Assembly: GCA_003447545.1 (NCBI GenBank)
Contig: DLYX01000276.1
Span: forward strand, 1 to 11,315
DNA length: 11,315 bases
Source of the DNA: Deltaproteobacteria bacterium
Lineage (GTDB): Bacteria > Desulfobacterota > Binatia > UBA12015
Reading direction: 5' to 3'
The translations under genes were made by a program, and so were the position numbers. A model generated the notes under the pieces. It worked only from the letters and a program-made list of their open reading frames with translations. It had not been told where the DNA came from and did no database searches. Shown here in pieces: positions 1-6,693 of this stretch. Every line of letters begins with the position of its first letter. The first letter of the stretch is position 1.

Positions 1-509
1 CCTGCCTTGGCAGCGGTATAGAGAGCCACGTAAGCCCCGTTCGTGTAGACGCCCGCGCTGATAATATTGATCACGGATGCGTGCGAGCTTTTCTCCAGCC
101 AGGGGAGAGCATTCTGGACTAGAAAGAGTGGGCCGCGCAGATTGACGTGCATGGATTTATCGAAGGCATCGGCGGTAATCTGGCCCACCGGCAACGCGAG
201 AGGGTTTGCGGCATTGTTGACGATGATGTCGATCTGTCCGAAATGCTCGACGGTCTGGTTGACGAGATTCTCGAGTCCGTCGAGTTCTCCAAGGTGCGTG
301 GGTACGGCGATCGCCTCGCCCCCTGCGGCTTTGATGGACTGGGCCACTGCCTCGCAAGCGTCGGGCTTGCGCGAGGCGATCACCACTTTGGCGCCGGCGG
401 CAGCGAAACCCCGAGCGATCGCTTCGCCGATGCCGCGACTGCCGCCGGTCACGATGGCGACCCGGCCACCAAGGTCAAAAAGTTCATTGGGTGTTTTGGT
501 TGCGGCCAT
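1..509 (-). CDS. SDR-family NAD(P)-dependent oxidoreductase, C-terminus cut by window edge
   Basis: The reverse strand encodes 169 residues of a classical short-chain dehydrogenase before the window ends. Visible landmarks are the dinucleotide-binding motif TGGSRGIG at residues 21-28, NNAA in place of the usual NNAG at about 110-113, a catalytic-type Asn in HVNLRGP, Ser151, and the catalytic pair in Tyr164-TAA-Lys168, with the normal 13-residue Ser-Tyr spacing. Strand beta-2 ends in SRK rather than an acidic residue, which in this family usually favours NADP(H); that is inference. The ATG at 507-509 is preceded by GGGAGAG at good spacing, which fixes the start. Only the substrate-determining C-terminal third is missing, so the substrate cannot be guessed. 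It is the last visible gene of the leftward operon, 61 bases after the GPP34 gene. Confidence 0.93.
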   Translation of the reverse strand, partial: MAATKTPNELFDLGGRVAIVTGGSRGIGEAIARGFAAAGAKVVIASRKPDACEAVAQSIKAAGGEAIAVPTHLGELDGLENLVNQTVEHFGQIDIIVNNAANPLALPVGQITADAFDKSMHVNLRGPLFLVQNALPWLEKSSHASVINIISAGVYTNGAYVALYTAAKA

Positions 510-570
510 TATCTCTCCCGATGGGGCTCACCGTTCTCCGGTCGGTCCGGAGGGTAGCGCCCCTTTTGAA

Positions 571-1224
571 TTATTGGTGTGTTTGCGTGAGGACCTGCAA
601 CATCTCGAGCCGAAGGTGCTCGATGACTGTGGCCACTTCCTTCCCGATCACGTCCATGTCGCGGACTTGCGCTACTCGGCGGGCCGATTCTCGGGTTTCC
701 GCATCGCTCAAAATATGTGGGAGCAGTCGCGCATCATCGACCAGGCCGACCAGAATGGCATCGGCCTGCGAAGGCTCCTCGTCGCTCAGCAGCACGTCGC
801 AAATCCGTCGTTTGACTTCTTTTTCCTCGGTGCCATCGAGCATCGGGTAGCGACGGGTCTCGAAGACCCACAGAAAATTTGTCTCCTGTTTTTCGAGGAT
901 GCCGCGCTGGACCAGGCGCGTCAGGGCCGCCGTTTCGATCTGGTCGGCCGCCAAAGCGAGGCGTGCGATCCAGACCCGGACCTCGAGAGGAGTTGTTTCG
1001 GCTTCGATGGTTTGGCGCCATCCGTCCAGCAAGGTCTCGCCGGTGTCGGCGGGGTCGGCGACGCGAAGGTCTCCGTGATGATTCTCCAGCCGGCCGAGCA
1101 GCGCGAGGTCGAGAAGTACGGCCCCGGCGAGAGCATGTCGGTAGCCGATATCGTCGACTGGTAGAATGCGTCCGGAATGATCGTCGAGGGCCAGGAGCAC
1201 GAGATCTTCTGTCAGGGTGAGCAC
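571..1224 (-). CDS. GPP34 (GOLPH3/VPS74-like) domain protein
   Basis: This 217-residue soluble protein matches the GPP34 fold end to end. It has the opening LTEDLVLLALDD with SGR (about 4-18), the helix ALAGAVLLDLALLGRL (31-46), a central LTRLVQRGIL (101-110), an F-x-TRRYP loop (121-127) and a LVGLVDDARLLPHIL helix (158-172). Eukaryotic members bind phosphatidylinositol-4-phosphate at the Golgi; bacterial members are best known from actinobacteria and their role is not established. The start is GTG at 1222-1224: an in-frame TAG lies three codons upstream, so no longer form is possible. No clear Shine-Dalgarno is seen. It sits 46 bases after the dioxygenase gene and 61 before the SDR, so it is probably co-transcribed with both. 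A membrane- or lipid-associated role would fit this setting but is not shown. Confidence 0.85.
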   Translation of the reverse strand: MLTLTEDLVLLALDDHSGRILPVDDIGYRHALAGAVLLDLALLGRLENHHGDLRVADPADTGETLLDGWRQTIEAETTPLEVRVWIARLALAADQIETAALTRLVQRGILEKQETNFLWVFETRRYPMLDGTEEKEVKRRICDVLLSDEEPSQADAILVGLVDDARLLPHILSDAETRESARRVAQVRDMDVIGKEVATVIEHLRLEMLQVLTQTHQ

Positions 1225-1270
1225 GCCGAGAATCTACACAGGATCAGCAAGCAGGTCTAGAGCCAGACGC

Positions 1271-2059
1271 TCAGCGGATGGGATTCCCCAGATTGAAGGG
1301 TCCGGATTTGGCTCCATAATCAACGCCAGCTTCTCGTTCGCATTCAGGAGGGAAAACAGCTCTCTTGTTTTCGTAGTAGGCTGCTCGACGGTCTCCCTCG
1401 CGGGAGCGGTTGTAGGTGATATAAAGTGCTCGGCGGGGGCTCTCCGAGCCATTGGCCGCGGAGCGGTGGGGGATGTAGGAGTCGAAAAACAGGACGGAGC
1501 CTGCGGGAAGCTCGAGCGGGTACCAGTTTCGCTCGGCTTCGATGGCCCGGGAGACCGTGCCGTCGGCTTCCTGAGCAAGGAGTTTCTGGCCGTCGACCGG
1601 ATCGGAAACCTCCAGGCATCCGTTGCGGGTGGTCATCGGGTCGACGGTCACGAGCATTGTAATATGGTAATGTTGTCCGAAGCTTGCGAAAGCCGGGGCG
1701 TCTTGATGGGCGAGGAAACCGGATCCGCCCGGTAGCTTGTAATTCAATTTTTCCTTGAAAAGAATCGCTGGTTCCCCCATCAGGGCACCCACCATCTCCA
1801 GGGTGGCCGGGCCGAGAATCAATTCGCGCAGGCCGCGATGGTGCTCCAGAAAATTCTCGATCCGGCAGAGTTGGCGCTCGTCCCGATCGGCCCGCTCGAA
1901 ATATTTCATCCAATGGCCCGGTTTTTCGGGCCATCCGGCGAGCTCGTCGGTCCACGCCACCAGGTCCGCGAGATCGGCGCCGGTAAATACGCTTTCTCGA
2001 AGCAGGTAATGGTTCTCTGCCCAAAAAGTTTTCTCGGGCGAGTCGGGTTGGGGTTGCAT
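1271..2059 (-). CDS. Phytanoyl-CoA dioxygenase (PhyH) family Fe(II)/2-oxoglutarate oxygenase
   Basis: The 262-residue product is a PhyH-like dioxygenase that would use Fe(II), O2 and 2-oxoglutarate to hydroxylate a small molecule in the cytoplasm. The iron facial triad is visible as His118-Gln-Asp120 (in AHQDAPAF) and His198 (in IPHRSAAN). Arg209/Arg210, in PRRALYITYN, are the likely 2-oxoglutarate carboxylate binders. The double-stranded helix core runs from about 100 to 220, with HITMLVTVDP and NGCLEV typical of the family. The tail contains NKRAVFPPECE and ends in GNPIR. The open frame extends upstream to 2350, but that part overlaps the esterase gene and has no family similarity; ATG 2057-2059 starts the conserved protein, 13 bases after the esterase stop. 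The substrate is unknown: PhyH relatives act on acyl-CoAs, phosphonates, ectoine and many secondary metabolites. Confidence 0.9.
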   Translation of the reverse strand: MQPQPDSPEKTFWAENHYLLRESVFTGADLADLVAWTDELAGWPEKPGHWMKYFERADRDERQLCRIENFLEHHRGLRELILGPATLEMVGALMGEPAILFKEKLNYKLPGGSGFLAHQDAPAFASFGQHYHITMLVTVDPMTTRNGCLEVSDPVDGQKLLAQEADGTVSRAIEAERNWYPLELPAGSVLFFDSYIPHRSAANGSESPRRALYITYNRSREGDRRAAYYENKRAVFPPECEREAGVDYGAKSGPFNLGNPIR

Positions 2060-2072
2060 TATCGTGTCCCGT

Positions 2073-3848
2073 TCAGCAGCCGGCTTTGGCGAGAACGCCT
2101 CGGTCCGGTCGGATTTGTCTCTCGAGGGTCCGCCGCAGGACCTCGCATCTTTCCAGGGGTGAGAGGTCGGAGTCCTGAACGATTTCCTGCAGGACGAGTC
2201 TCTCGGTGAGAGTGTCGGTGGAAGGCCGCAGCCCCCCGCCTGCTTCGGTGTCCAGAAGCAGGAATTCCGGCCCCCTCGGCCACGTCGCGCGTGCGGGGTC
2301 TCCGCCGTTCCCGGGAGTGCCGGTTTTGGCAAATGTCGACCAGTAGCCAATCATCGCGCTTTCGAGTTCCTTGCGGCCGGCCTTGTTTTCATCTGTGAAG
2401 AGTAACGATAGTTCGGAGCCCATATCGTAGTTTCCGAAAATAAACGGGATCTCGATGGCATGGCCGGCGCCGATCAACTGGCTGAAATCGGTACCGAGGA
2501 GTTCGCCTTCTTCGTCCCAGTCAAAGCGATACACCCAGACGTCAGGGTGGCCGCTTGCCCGCATCGCCGCAGCGGGTTCATCGGCACCGACAGCTTTCCA
2601 GTTTCGGGAGGCGTGACGGGCAAAGGCCTCATAGCGTCGGGGATCCTTGATCCGCGGCAGCCAGCCGAGCCATGCGGTGGTCATGTCGGGGTCGGCGGCA
2701 AGGAAGAGTTTCTGCTCGTCGCGATTCGTGCCAAGGATTACGGGAACGTGATTGAAGTTGCCCGCCTGAAGGGAATCGAGAGGATCCCCGGCCGGCAATA
2801 CGGTTCCGTCGCGCAAGGTGCGCGGCATATCGATCATGCCCAACATTTCGCCATCGGCATAAGCGTCGAAAATCTCCTGCGTGGTTTTGCTCCGCAGGTA
2901 TGCCGCAGTCTCGCTGTCGGACATGGTGGCCAATTGCGTGCGGGCTTGTTCTCGATTGGCGGCCCTGCCGTCTTGTTGCAGCAGAGTGTAGAGAACCTCG
3001 GTCGAGGATCTGGGATGGCCGGGTGGAGTCGCATCCGTAGAATTTTCCGCCTCGGCTGCCGTATGGGCACCGAGACTTCCGCTTTGCGAGATGGCGCGAT
3101 GAAACAGCCCGGCCGCCTGCGGGGCGAGAAGCAGGCTGAAGACGTTCCGCCCGCCCGCAGATTCCCCGAAGATCGTAATATTGTCGGGGTTGCCTCCGAA
3201 GGCGCGGATGTTTGTCCGGACCCAGCGCAGGGATTCGATCATATCCAGAATGGCGAAGTTGCCCGAGGCTTCGACGGGATCACGATCGTTCCGCAACGAG
3301 GCGTGACGCAGGAAGCCGAGGGGGCCCATGCGGTATTGAATGGCGACTACGACAACGCGCCCGTTTCGCACCAGCTCGGCCCCCTGGTAAAAGGACGAGT
3401 TCCCGATGGTGTTTCCCCCTCCATGGATCCAGACCATGACCGGCAGGGTTTCATCAGGTGCGATTTCGCGAGGCGCATAGATGTCGAGGGTGAGACAATT
3501 CTCGTCGCCGCGGAGTTCTTTGCTCGCCCCCGATTCGCCACCGAATCGACTGGCGAATTGCGGGCAGGCGGGTCCGGGATCGATTGCCGAAAAGAGGTTT
3601 GCCCGGGGCGCTGCCGGGACGGGGGCTCTCCAGCGTCGATCGCCGGTGGGCGCCGCGGCATAGGGAATGCCTCGCCAGACATGATTGCCGGACATATCGC
3701 GCGTGCCGATATAACTTCCTGCGGGTGCGGTTCTTTGCGAAGTCGGATCGGCGATATCGGGCTTTTCCCCTGAGGTGCAGGCGGCCAGAGTGAGGCCGAC
3801 GCCCATCCCGCACAGGACCGCTACCTTTTGAATTCGTCGGTTGTTCAT
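2073..3848 (-). CDS. Type-B carboxylesterase, predicted lipoprotein
   Basis: This 591-residue alpha/beta hydrolase of the carboxylesterase type-B (COesterase) family would hydrolyse carboxylic esters outside the cytoplasm. The N-terminus MNNRRIQ is followed by a hydrophobic segment and the lipobox Leu21-Ala-Ala-Cys24, so a lipid-anchored secreted protein is predicted. Motifs in order are GIPYAAAP (60-67), GPACPQ with Cys95, ENCLTLDIY with Cys118 (the conserved disulfide), oxyanion HGGG (142-145), GESAGG with nucleophile Ser230, the acid Glu378 in TNRDEQ, and His463 in GHAIEIPFIFG. The triad is therefore complete. A much longer frame continues upstream, but it runs antisense to the crotonase gene; ATG 3846-3848 has a GGGGGGA Shine-Dalgarno and begins the signal peptide. 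It is the first gene of the leftward operon. The substrate is unknown. Confidence 0.95.
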   Translation of the reverse strand: MNNRRIQKVAVLCGMGVGLTLAACTSGEKPDIADPTSQRTAPAGSYIGTRDMSGNHVWRGIPYAAAPTGDRRWRAPVPAAPRANLFSAIDPGPACPQFASRFGGESGASKELRGDENCLTLDIYAPREIAPDETLPVMVWIHGGGNTIGNSSFYQGAELVRNGRVVVVAIQYRMGPLGFLRHASLRNDRDPVEASGNFAILDMIESLRWVRTNIRAFGGNPDNITIFGESAGGRNVFSLLLAPQAAGLFHRAISQSGSLGAHTAAEAENSTDATPPGHPRSSTEVLYTLLQQDGRAANREQARTQLATMSDSETAAYLRSKTTQEIFDAYADGEMLGMIDMPRTLRDGTVLPAGDPLDSLQAGNFNHVPVILGTNRDEQKLFLAADPDMTTAWLGWLPRIKDPRRYEAFARHASRNWKAVGADEPAAAMRASGHPDVWVYRFDWDEEGELLGTDFSQLIGAGHAIEIPFIFGNYDMGSELSLLFTDENKAGRKELESAMIGYWSTFAKTGTPGNGGDPARATWPRGPEFLLLDTEAGGGLRPSTDTLTERLVLQEIVQDSDLSPLERCEVLRRTLERQIRPDRGVLAKAGC

Positions 3849-3983
3849 GAATTGTCCCCCCACGACCCTGAATGAAACCGCTTCAGCCGCTCGTCGCAAG
3901 TCTGGCCGCTGCCTTCGGGGCGTGGCGCAAGCGCCGCGATAGTGCAAGTCGCGCAACGGCATGCGAGGCAGTAAGAAGAGACT
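3849..3983. promoter_or_regulatory. Divergent intergenic control region
   Basis: This 135-base gap lies between the starts of the leftward esterase operon and the rightward crotonase operon and must hold, or overlap, both promoters. It contains a perfect inverted repeat GGCGC-AA-GCGCC at 3924-3935 and a direct repeat GCAAGTC at 3896-3902 and 3944-3950. Related GCGCAAG/GCGCAAC words occur at 3925-3931 and 3951-3957. I could not pick out convincing sigma-70 -35/-10 boxes. The layout fits a shared regulator acting on both operons, but no regulator gene is in the window. The Shine-Dalgarno of the crotonase gene (AAGAAGAG, 3973-3980) is at its right end. Confidence 0.45.
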
Positions 3984-4811
3984 ATGCCGAAGTCGCCGTA
4001 TCGAGACATCCTGTGGGAACTGCAGGATGGAGTCGCTCAAATCACATTGAATCGACCCGAGGCTCGCAATACCTTCACCGGCGCCATGGGCGAAGATCTG
4101 GCGCAGGCCTACCAAAGATGTGACGAGGACGACGCTGTACGGGCGGTCGTGGTCACGGGTGCCGGGCCGGCTTTTTGTGCCGGCGCCGAGATGAGTGGGG
4201 AAGTTTTCGATTCGCCCGATCTGGAAAACTTCAGCGCCGCTGGGGCGGCCTTCCCTGCTTTTCGGGTACGCAAGCCCGTGATTGCCGCGGTCAACGGTCA
4301 TGCGATCGGGGTTGGATTCACCCTGGCGGTGCAGGCCGATCTTCGCCTTTTCGCTGCCGAGGGCAAGTACGGCGTTCTGCAGGTCCGCCGCGGCATGATG
4401 CCGGACGCCTATGCGCACTTTACGCTGCCGCGCCTGATCGGGGTGGCGCGAGCAGCCGAAGTGCTGCTCACCGGGCGACGTTTCGACGGGGCGGAAGCGG
4501 AGAGGCTGGGGATTGCCAATCGCGTATTGCCGGCCGACAAGGTTCTCCCGGCCGCGTTGGAATTGGCACGAGAGATGGTTGTCGAGACTGCACCTCTGTC
4601 GGTCGCGGTTACCAAGCGGCTTCTGTGGGAGAGCTTCGCGCTGTCCGCCGCCGAAATCGAAAGCAAGGAAACCGAATTGCATCGACACCTGATGGGCACT
4701 CCTGATGCCATGGAGGGGCCGATGGCATGGCTGGAGAGGCGCAAGCCTCAGTGGAATTTGTCCGTGAGCCGAGACTGGCCGAAATGGCCAGGGAAAGATG
4801 AAAACGAATGA
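3984..4811 (+). CDS. Crotonase-fold enoyl-CoA hydratase/isomerase family protein (EchA-like)
   Basis: The 275-residue protein has the crotonase fold: ITLNRPEARNTF (20-31), oxyanion-hole segment AFCAGAEM (63-70), AVNGHAIGVGFTLA (102-115) and the LIGVARAAEVLLTG helix (151-164). It ends in the tail WLERRKPQWNLSVS, typical of EchA-like proteins. Members bind acyl-CoA thioesters and hydrate, isomerise or cleave them. The two glutamates of true hydratases (rat crotonase E144 and E164) align with Thr113 and Gln133. The GMMPDAYAHFTLPRLIG stretch aligns with the region carrying the catalytic Glu of delta3-delta2 enoyl-CoA isomerases, with Asp141 at that place. Hydratase activity is therefore doubtful; an isomerase-like or different acyl-CoA reaction is more likely. 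The start is supported by AAGAAGAG upstream. The stop overlaps the next gene's start as ATGA, implying translational coupling. Confidence 0.93.
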   Translation: MPKSPYRDILWELQDGVAQITLNRPEARNTFTGAMGEDLAQAYQRCDEDDAVRAVVVTGAGPAFCAGAEMSGEVFDSPDLENFSAAGAAFPAFRVRKPVIAAVNGHAIGVGFTLAVQADLRLFAAEGKYGVLQVRRGMMPDAYAHFTLPRLIGVARAAEVLLTGRRFDGAEAERLGIANRVLPADKVLPAALELAREMVVETAPLSVAVTKRLLWESFALSAAEIESKETELHRHLMGTPDAMEGPMAWLERRKPQWNLSVSRDWPKWPGKDENE

Positions 4812-5824
4812 AGATTGATGGTGCACTTTCCTTCGCAGGGCCCGGCCACGCCGGTGCCGCAGCGGCACGTCTGGAGGAGCAGGGGTTTGATGGCGCGCTC
4901 AGTTTCGAGGGCCCGCACGAACCCTTCATGCCGCTGGCTCTGGCGGCTCATGAGACCAAGCGAATCGAAATCATGACCGCGGTCGCAATTGCCTTCGCGC
5001 GCAACCCGATGGTGTGTGCGTATGCCGCGAACGATTTGCAGCTGATTTCCGAAGGCCGTTTCATCCTTGGCCTGGGTTCGCAAATCCGCCCGCATATCGA
5101 GCGTCGATTCAGCCAGACCTGGTCCAAGCCCAATTCCCGGATGCGTGAGTTTGTGCTCGCGATACGGGCTATTTTCCGGACCTGGAATGAGGGTGAGCCG
5201 CTGAAATTTGAAGGCGAGTTCTATCGGCATACCCTGATGACTCCCTTTTTGAGCCCTCAGCCCAACCCGCATGGCCCACCGCCGATCTATCTGGCCGGGT
5301 TCGGCGCCGGGATGATCCGCGTCGCTGGCGAAGTTGCCGATGGGTGGATGGTTCATCCGCTGCATACGACCGGCTATATGCATGATGTTGCGATTCCGGC
5401 CTTGCACGAAGGCCTCGCCAAGGGTGGGCGGACGCCAGCGGACTGCGAGATCTCCGCGCAAACAATCTGCATGGTCGGCCGGACCGAGGAGCAGATCGAA
5501 AAGGCCAAGGCCGCCGCCAAGATGCAGATATCCTTTTATGGATCGACGCCTGCCTACCGGGTAGCGCTCGAGCACGAGGGTTGGGGCGATCTGCAGCCTG
5601 AACTCAACCGGATGAGCAAGGCGGGGCTCTGGGCCGAAATGACGGGTCTGATTTCGGACGAAATGCTGGAGAAGATCGGCGTCATCGGCACGCCGGAGGA
5701 AGTCGGTCGCCGGCTGCGTGAGCGAAATAATTTTGCGGCGCGGACCAGCGTCATTCTTTACGATGAGAGCGGTGATCCGGAAGCTCTGCCCAAGATCGCC
5801 GCGGGCGTGCACGGAGAGGATTGA
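4808..5824 (+). CDS. Luciferase-like flavin/F420-dependent oxidoreductase (TIGR03617/MSMEG_2256-like)
   Basis: The 338-residue product is a TIM-barrel protein of the bacterial luciferase superfamily. The layout MTAVAIAFARNP (56-67), DLQLISEGRFILGLGSQ (76-92), HIERRFSQTWS (96-106), RMREFVLAIRAI (111-122), FEGEFY (134-139), GEVADGWMVHP (174-184), a STPAYR segment and a VIGTPEEVG segment near the C-terminus matches, from memory, the TIGR03617 group annotated as probable F420-dependent oxidoreductases. Such enzymes oxidise or reduce small organic substrates with F420 or FMN; which cofactor is used here cannot be told. Its ATG overlaps the crotonase stop (ATGA at 4808-4811), and its stop lies two bases before the SDR start codon. 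The three are almost surely co-translated and share a pathway. No signal peptide is present, so it is cytoplasmic. Confidence 0.92.
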   Translation: MKIDGALSFAGPGHAGAAAARLEEQGFDGALSFEGPHEPFMPLALAAHETKRIEIMTAVAIAFARNPMVCAYAANDLQLISEGRFILGLGSQIRPHIERRFSQTWSKPNSRMREFVLAIRAIFRTWNEGEPLKFEGEFYRHTLMTPFLSPQPNPHGPPPIYLAGFGAGMIRVAGEVADGWMVHPLHTTGYMHDVAIPALHEGLAKGGRTPADCEISAQTICMVGRTEEQIEKAKAAAKMQISFYGSTPAYRVALEHEGWGDLQPELNRMSKAGLWAEMTGLISDEMLEKIGVIGTPEEVGRRLRERNNFAARTSVILYDESGDPEALPKIAAGVHGED

Positions 5825-5826
5825 AG

Positions 5827-6594
5827 ATGAGTCGATTGCAAGGAAAGAAAGTGTTGATCACGGGTGGAGCGTCGGGAATCGGCGCAGCATCGGCCCGGCG
5901 GTTCGTTGCCGAGGGTGCCTCGGTAGCTCTGGCGGATCTGCAGGAGATTCCGAGCGCTTTGCTGGACGAACTCGGCTCTTCGGTCGTGAGCACGCATTCG
6001 CTCGATGTTCGTGACGAAGCCTCGGTCGAGGCGGCCGTGCAGGGGGCTGTAGGCAGTCTCGGGCAAATCGATGTCCTCCTGAATGCAGCAGGGGTCAATG
6101 GCTACGGCTCCGCGCACGATCTGGATGCGGCCGAGTGGGATCGCGTCCTCGATATCAACTTGAAAGGATCTTTTCTCGTGGCCAAGCACGCGTTGGCGGG
6201 TATGCGCGAGCGCCAAGCGGGCAATATTATTCATATCGCGAGCGTGGAGGGGATCTCGGCCATCAGCATGCAGTTGGCCTATAATGCCTCGAAGGGAGCC
6301 GTGATCTTGATGACCAAGAATATGGCGCTGGATTACGGGGTCGAAGGGATTCGGGTGAACTGCCTTTGTCCCGGGCTGATCGAGACCCCGATGACGGCCA
6401 TGCTGCAGGAGCCCGAGTTGCAGGTTTTACGTGAACGCATGGTGGAACTCCATGCCCTGAAACGCATGGGGCAACCGGAAGAAGTCGCTAATTGTGCGGT
6501 GTTTCTTGCCTCGGATGAGGCATCTTTTGTCACGGGCACGGCTTTGGTTGTTGACGGCGGCTGGACGGCGGGACATCGCCTGGAAATTGGCTGA
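5827..6594 (+). CDS. Classical SDR-family oxidoreductase, NAD(H)-type
   Basis: This is a complete 255-residue classical short-chain dehydrogenase that oxidises or reduces an alcohol/ketone pair. The glycine motif TGGASGIG is at 12-19, NAAG at 86-89, Asn111 in INLKGS, Ser139 in IASVEG, and Tyr152-NAS-Lys156 form the catalytic set. CPGLIETPM (181-189) and the C-terminal VTGTALVVDGGW (235-246) are standard. Asp37 at the end of beta-2 (ALADLQE) favours NAD(H) over NADP(H), unlike the leftward SDR. The frame could open at TTG 5821, but GGAGAGGA at 5813-5820 touches that codon and is ideally spaced (6 bases) from ATG 5827, which is chosen. It follows the luciferase-like gene by two bases, completing a coupled trio that could do isomerisation, flavin-type oxidation and alcohol dehydrogenation on one substrate (inference). 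Confidence 0.95.
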   Translation: MSRLQGKKVLITGGASGIGAASARRFVAEGASVALADLQEIPSALLDELGSSVVSTHSLDVRDEASVEAAVQGAVGSLGQIDVLLNAAGVNGYGSAHDLDAAEWDRVLDINLKGSFLVAKHALAGMRERQAGNIIHIASVEGISAISMQLAYNASKGAVILMTKNMALDYGVEGIRVNCLCPGLIETPMTAMLQEPELQVLRERMVELHALKRMGQPEEVANCAVFLASDEASFVTGTALVVDGGWTAGHRLEIG

Positions 6595-6673
6595 GGCTTC
6601 TCCGAATTCGAACTGTTTTGTCTCCAAAATTTACAGAGATGGGATGCGACGAAATCGGTTTCGGAAAGAGCGA

Positions 6674-6687
6674 ATCCTAGGTAGGAT
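6674..6687 (+). promoter_or_regulatory. Inverted repeat over the ribosome-binding site of the hydroxylase gene
   Basis: The bases read ATCCTA-GG-TAGGAT, two 6-base arms around a 2-base centre. The right arm contains AGGA (6683-6686), the only good Shine-Dalgarno for ATG 6694, at 7-base spacing. In RNA, the left-arm TCCT could pair with it in a short five-pair stem with a four-base loop. In DNA, it could be a small operator. Either role is speculative; the repeat itself is plain in the sequence. Confidence 0.3.
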
Positions 6688-6693
6688 CGAAGC

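Noticed and set aside
67..1164. A 365-codon plus-strand open frame across the SDR and GPP34 genes
   Set aside because: It crosses two minus-strand genes and their spacer and has no family features; the minus-strand proteins are unmistakable.
2460..3773. A 437-codon plus-strand open frame opposite the lipoprotein esterase
   Set aside because: It is the antisense shadow of a clear carboxylesterase with a full catalytic triad, and its translation shows no recognisable domain. Long antisense frames are expected in GC-rich coding DNA.
3849..4868. An upstream extension of the lipoprotein esterase frame to a 931-residue protein
   Set aside because: The extension runs antisense to the crotonase gene and has no similarity. 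A signal peptide, lipobox and ribosome site mark the true start at 3848.
4748..5812. A 354-codon minus-strand open frame opposite the luciferase-like gene
   Set aside because: It mirrors nearly the whole luciferase-like gene, whose family motifs are strong; no independent start signal or domain is seen.
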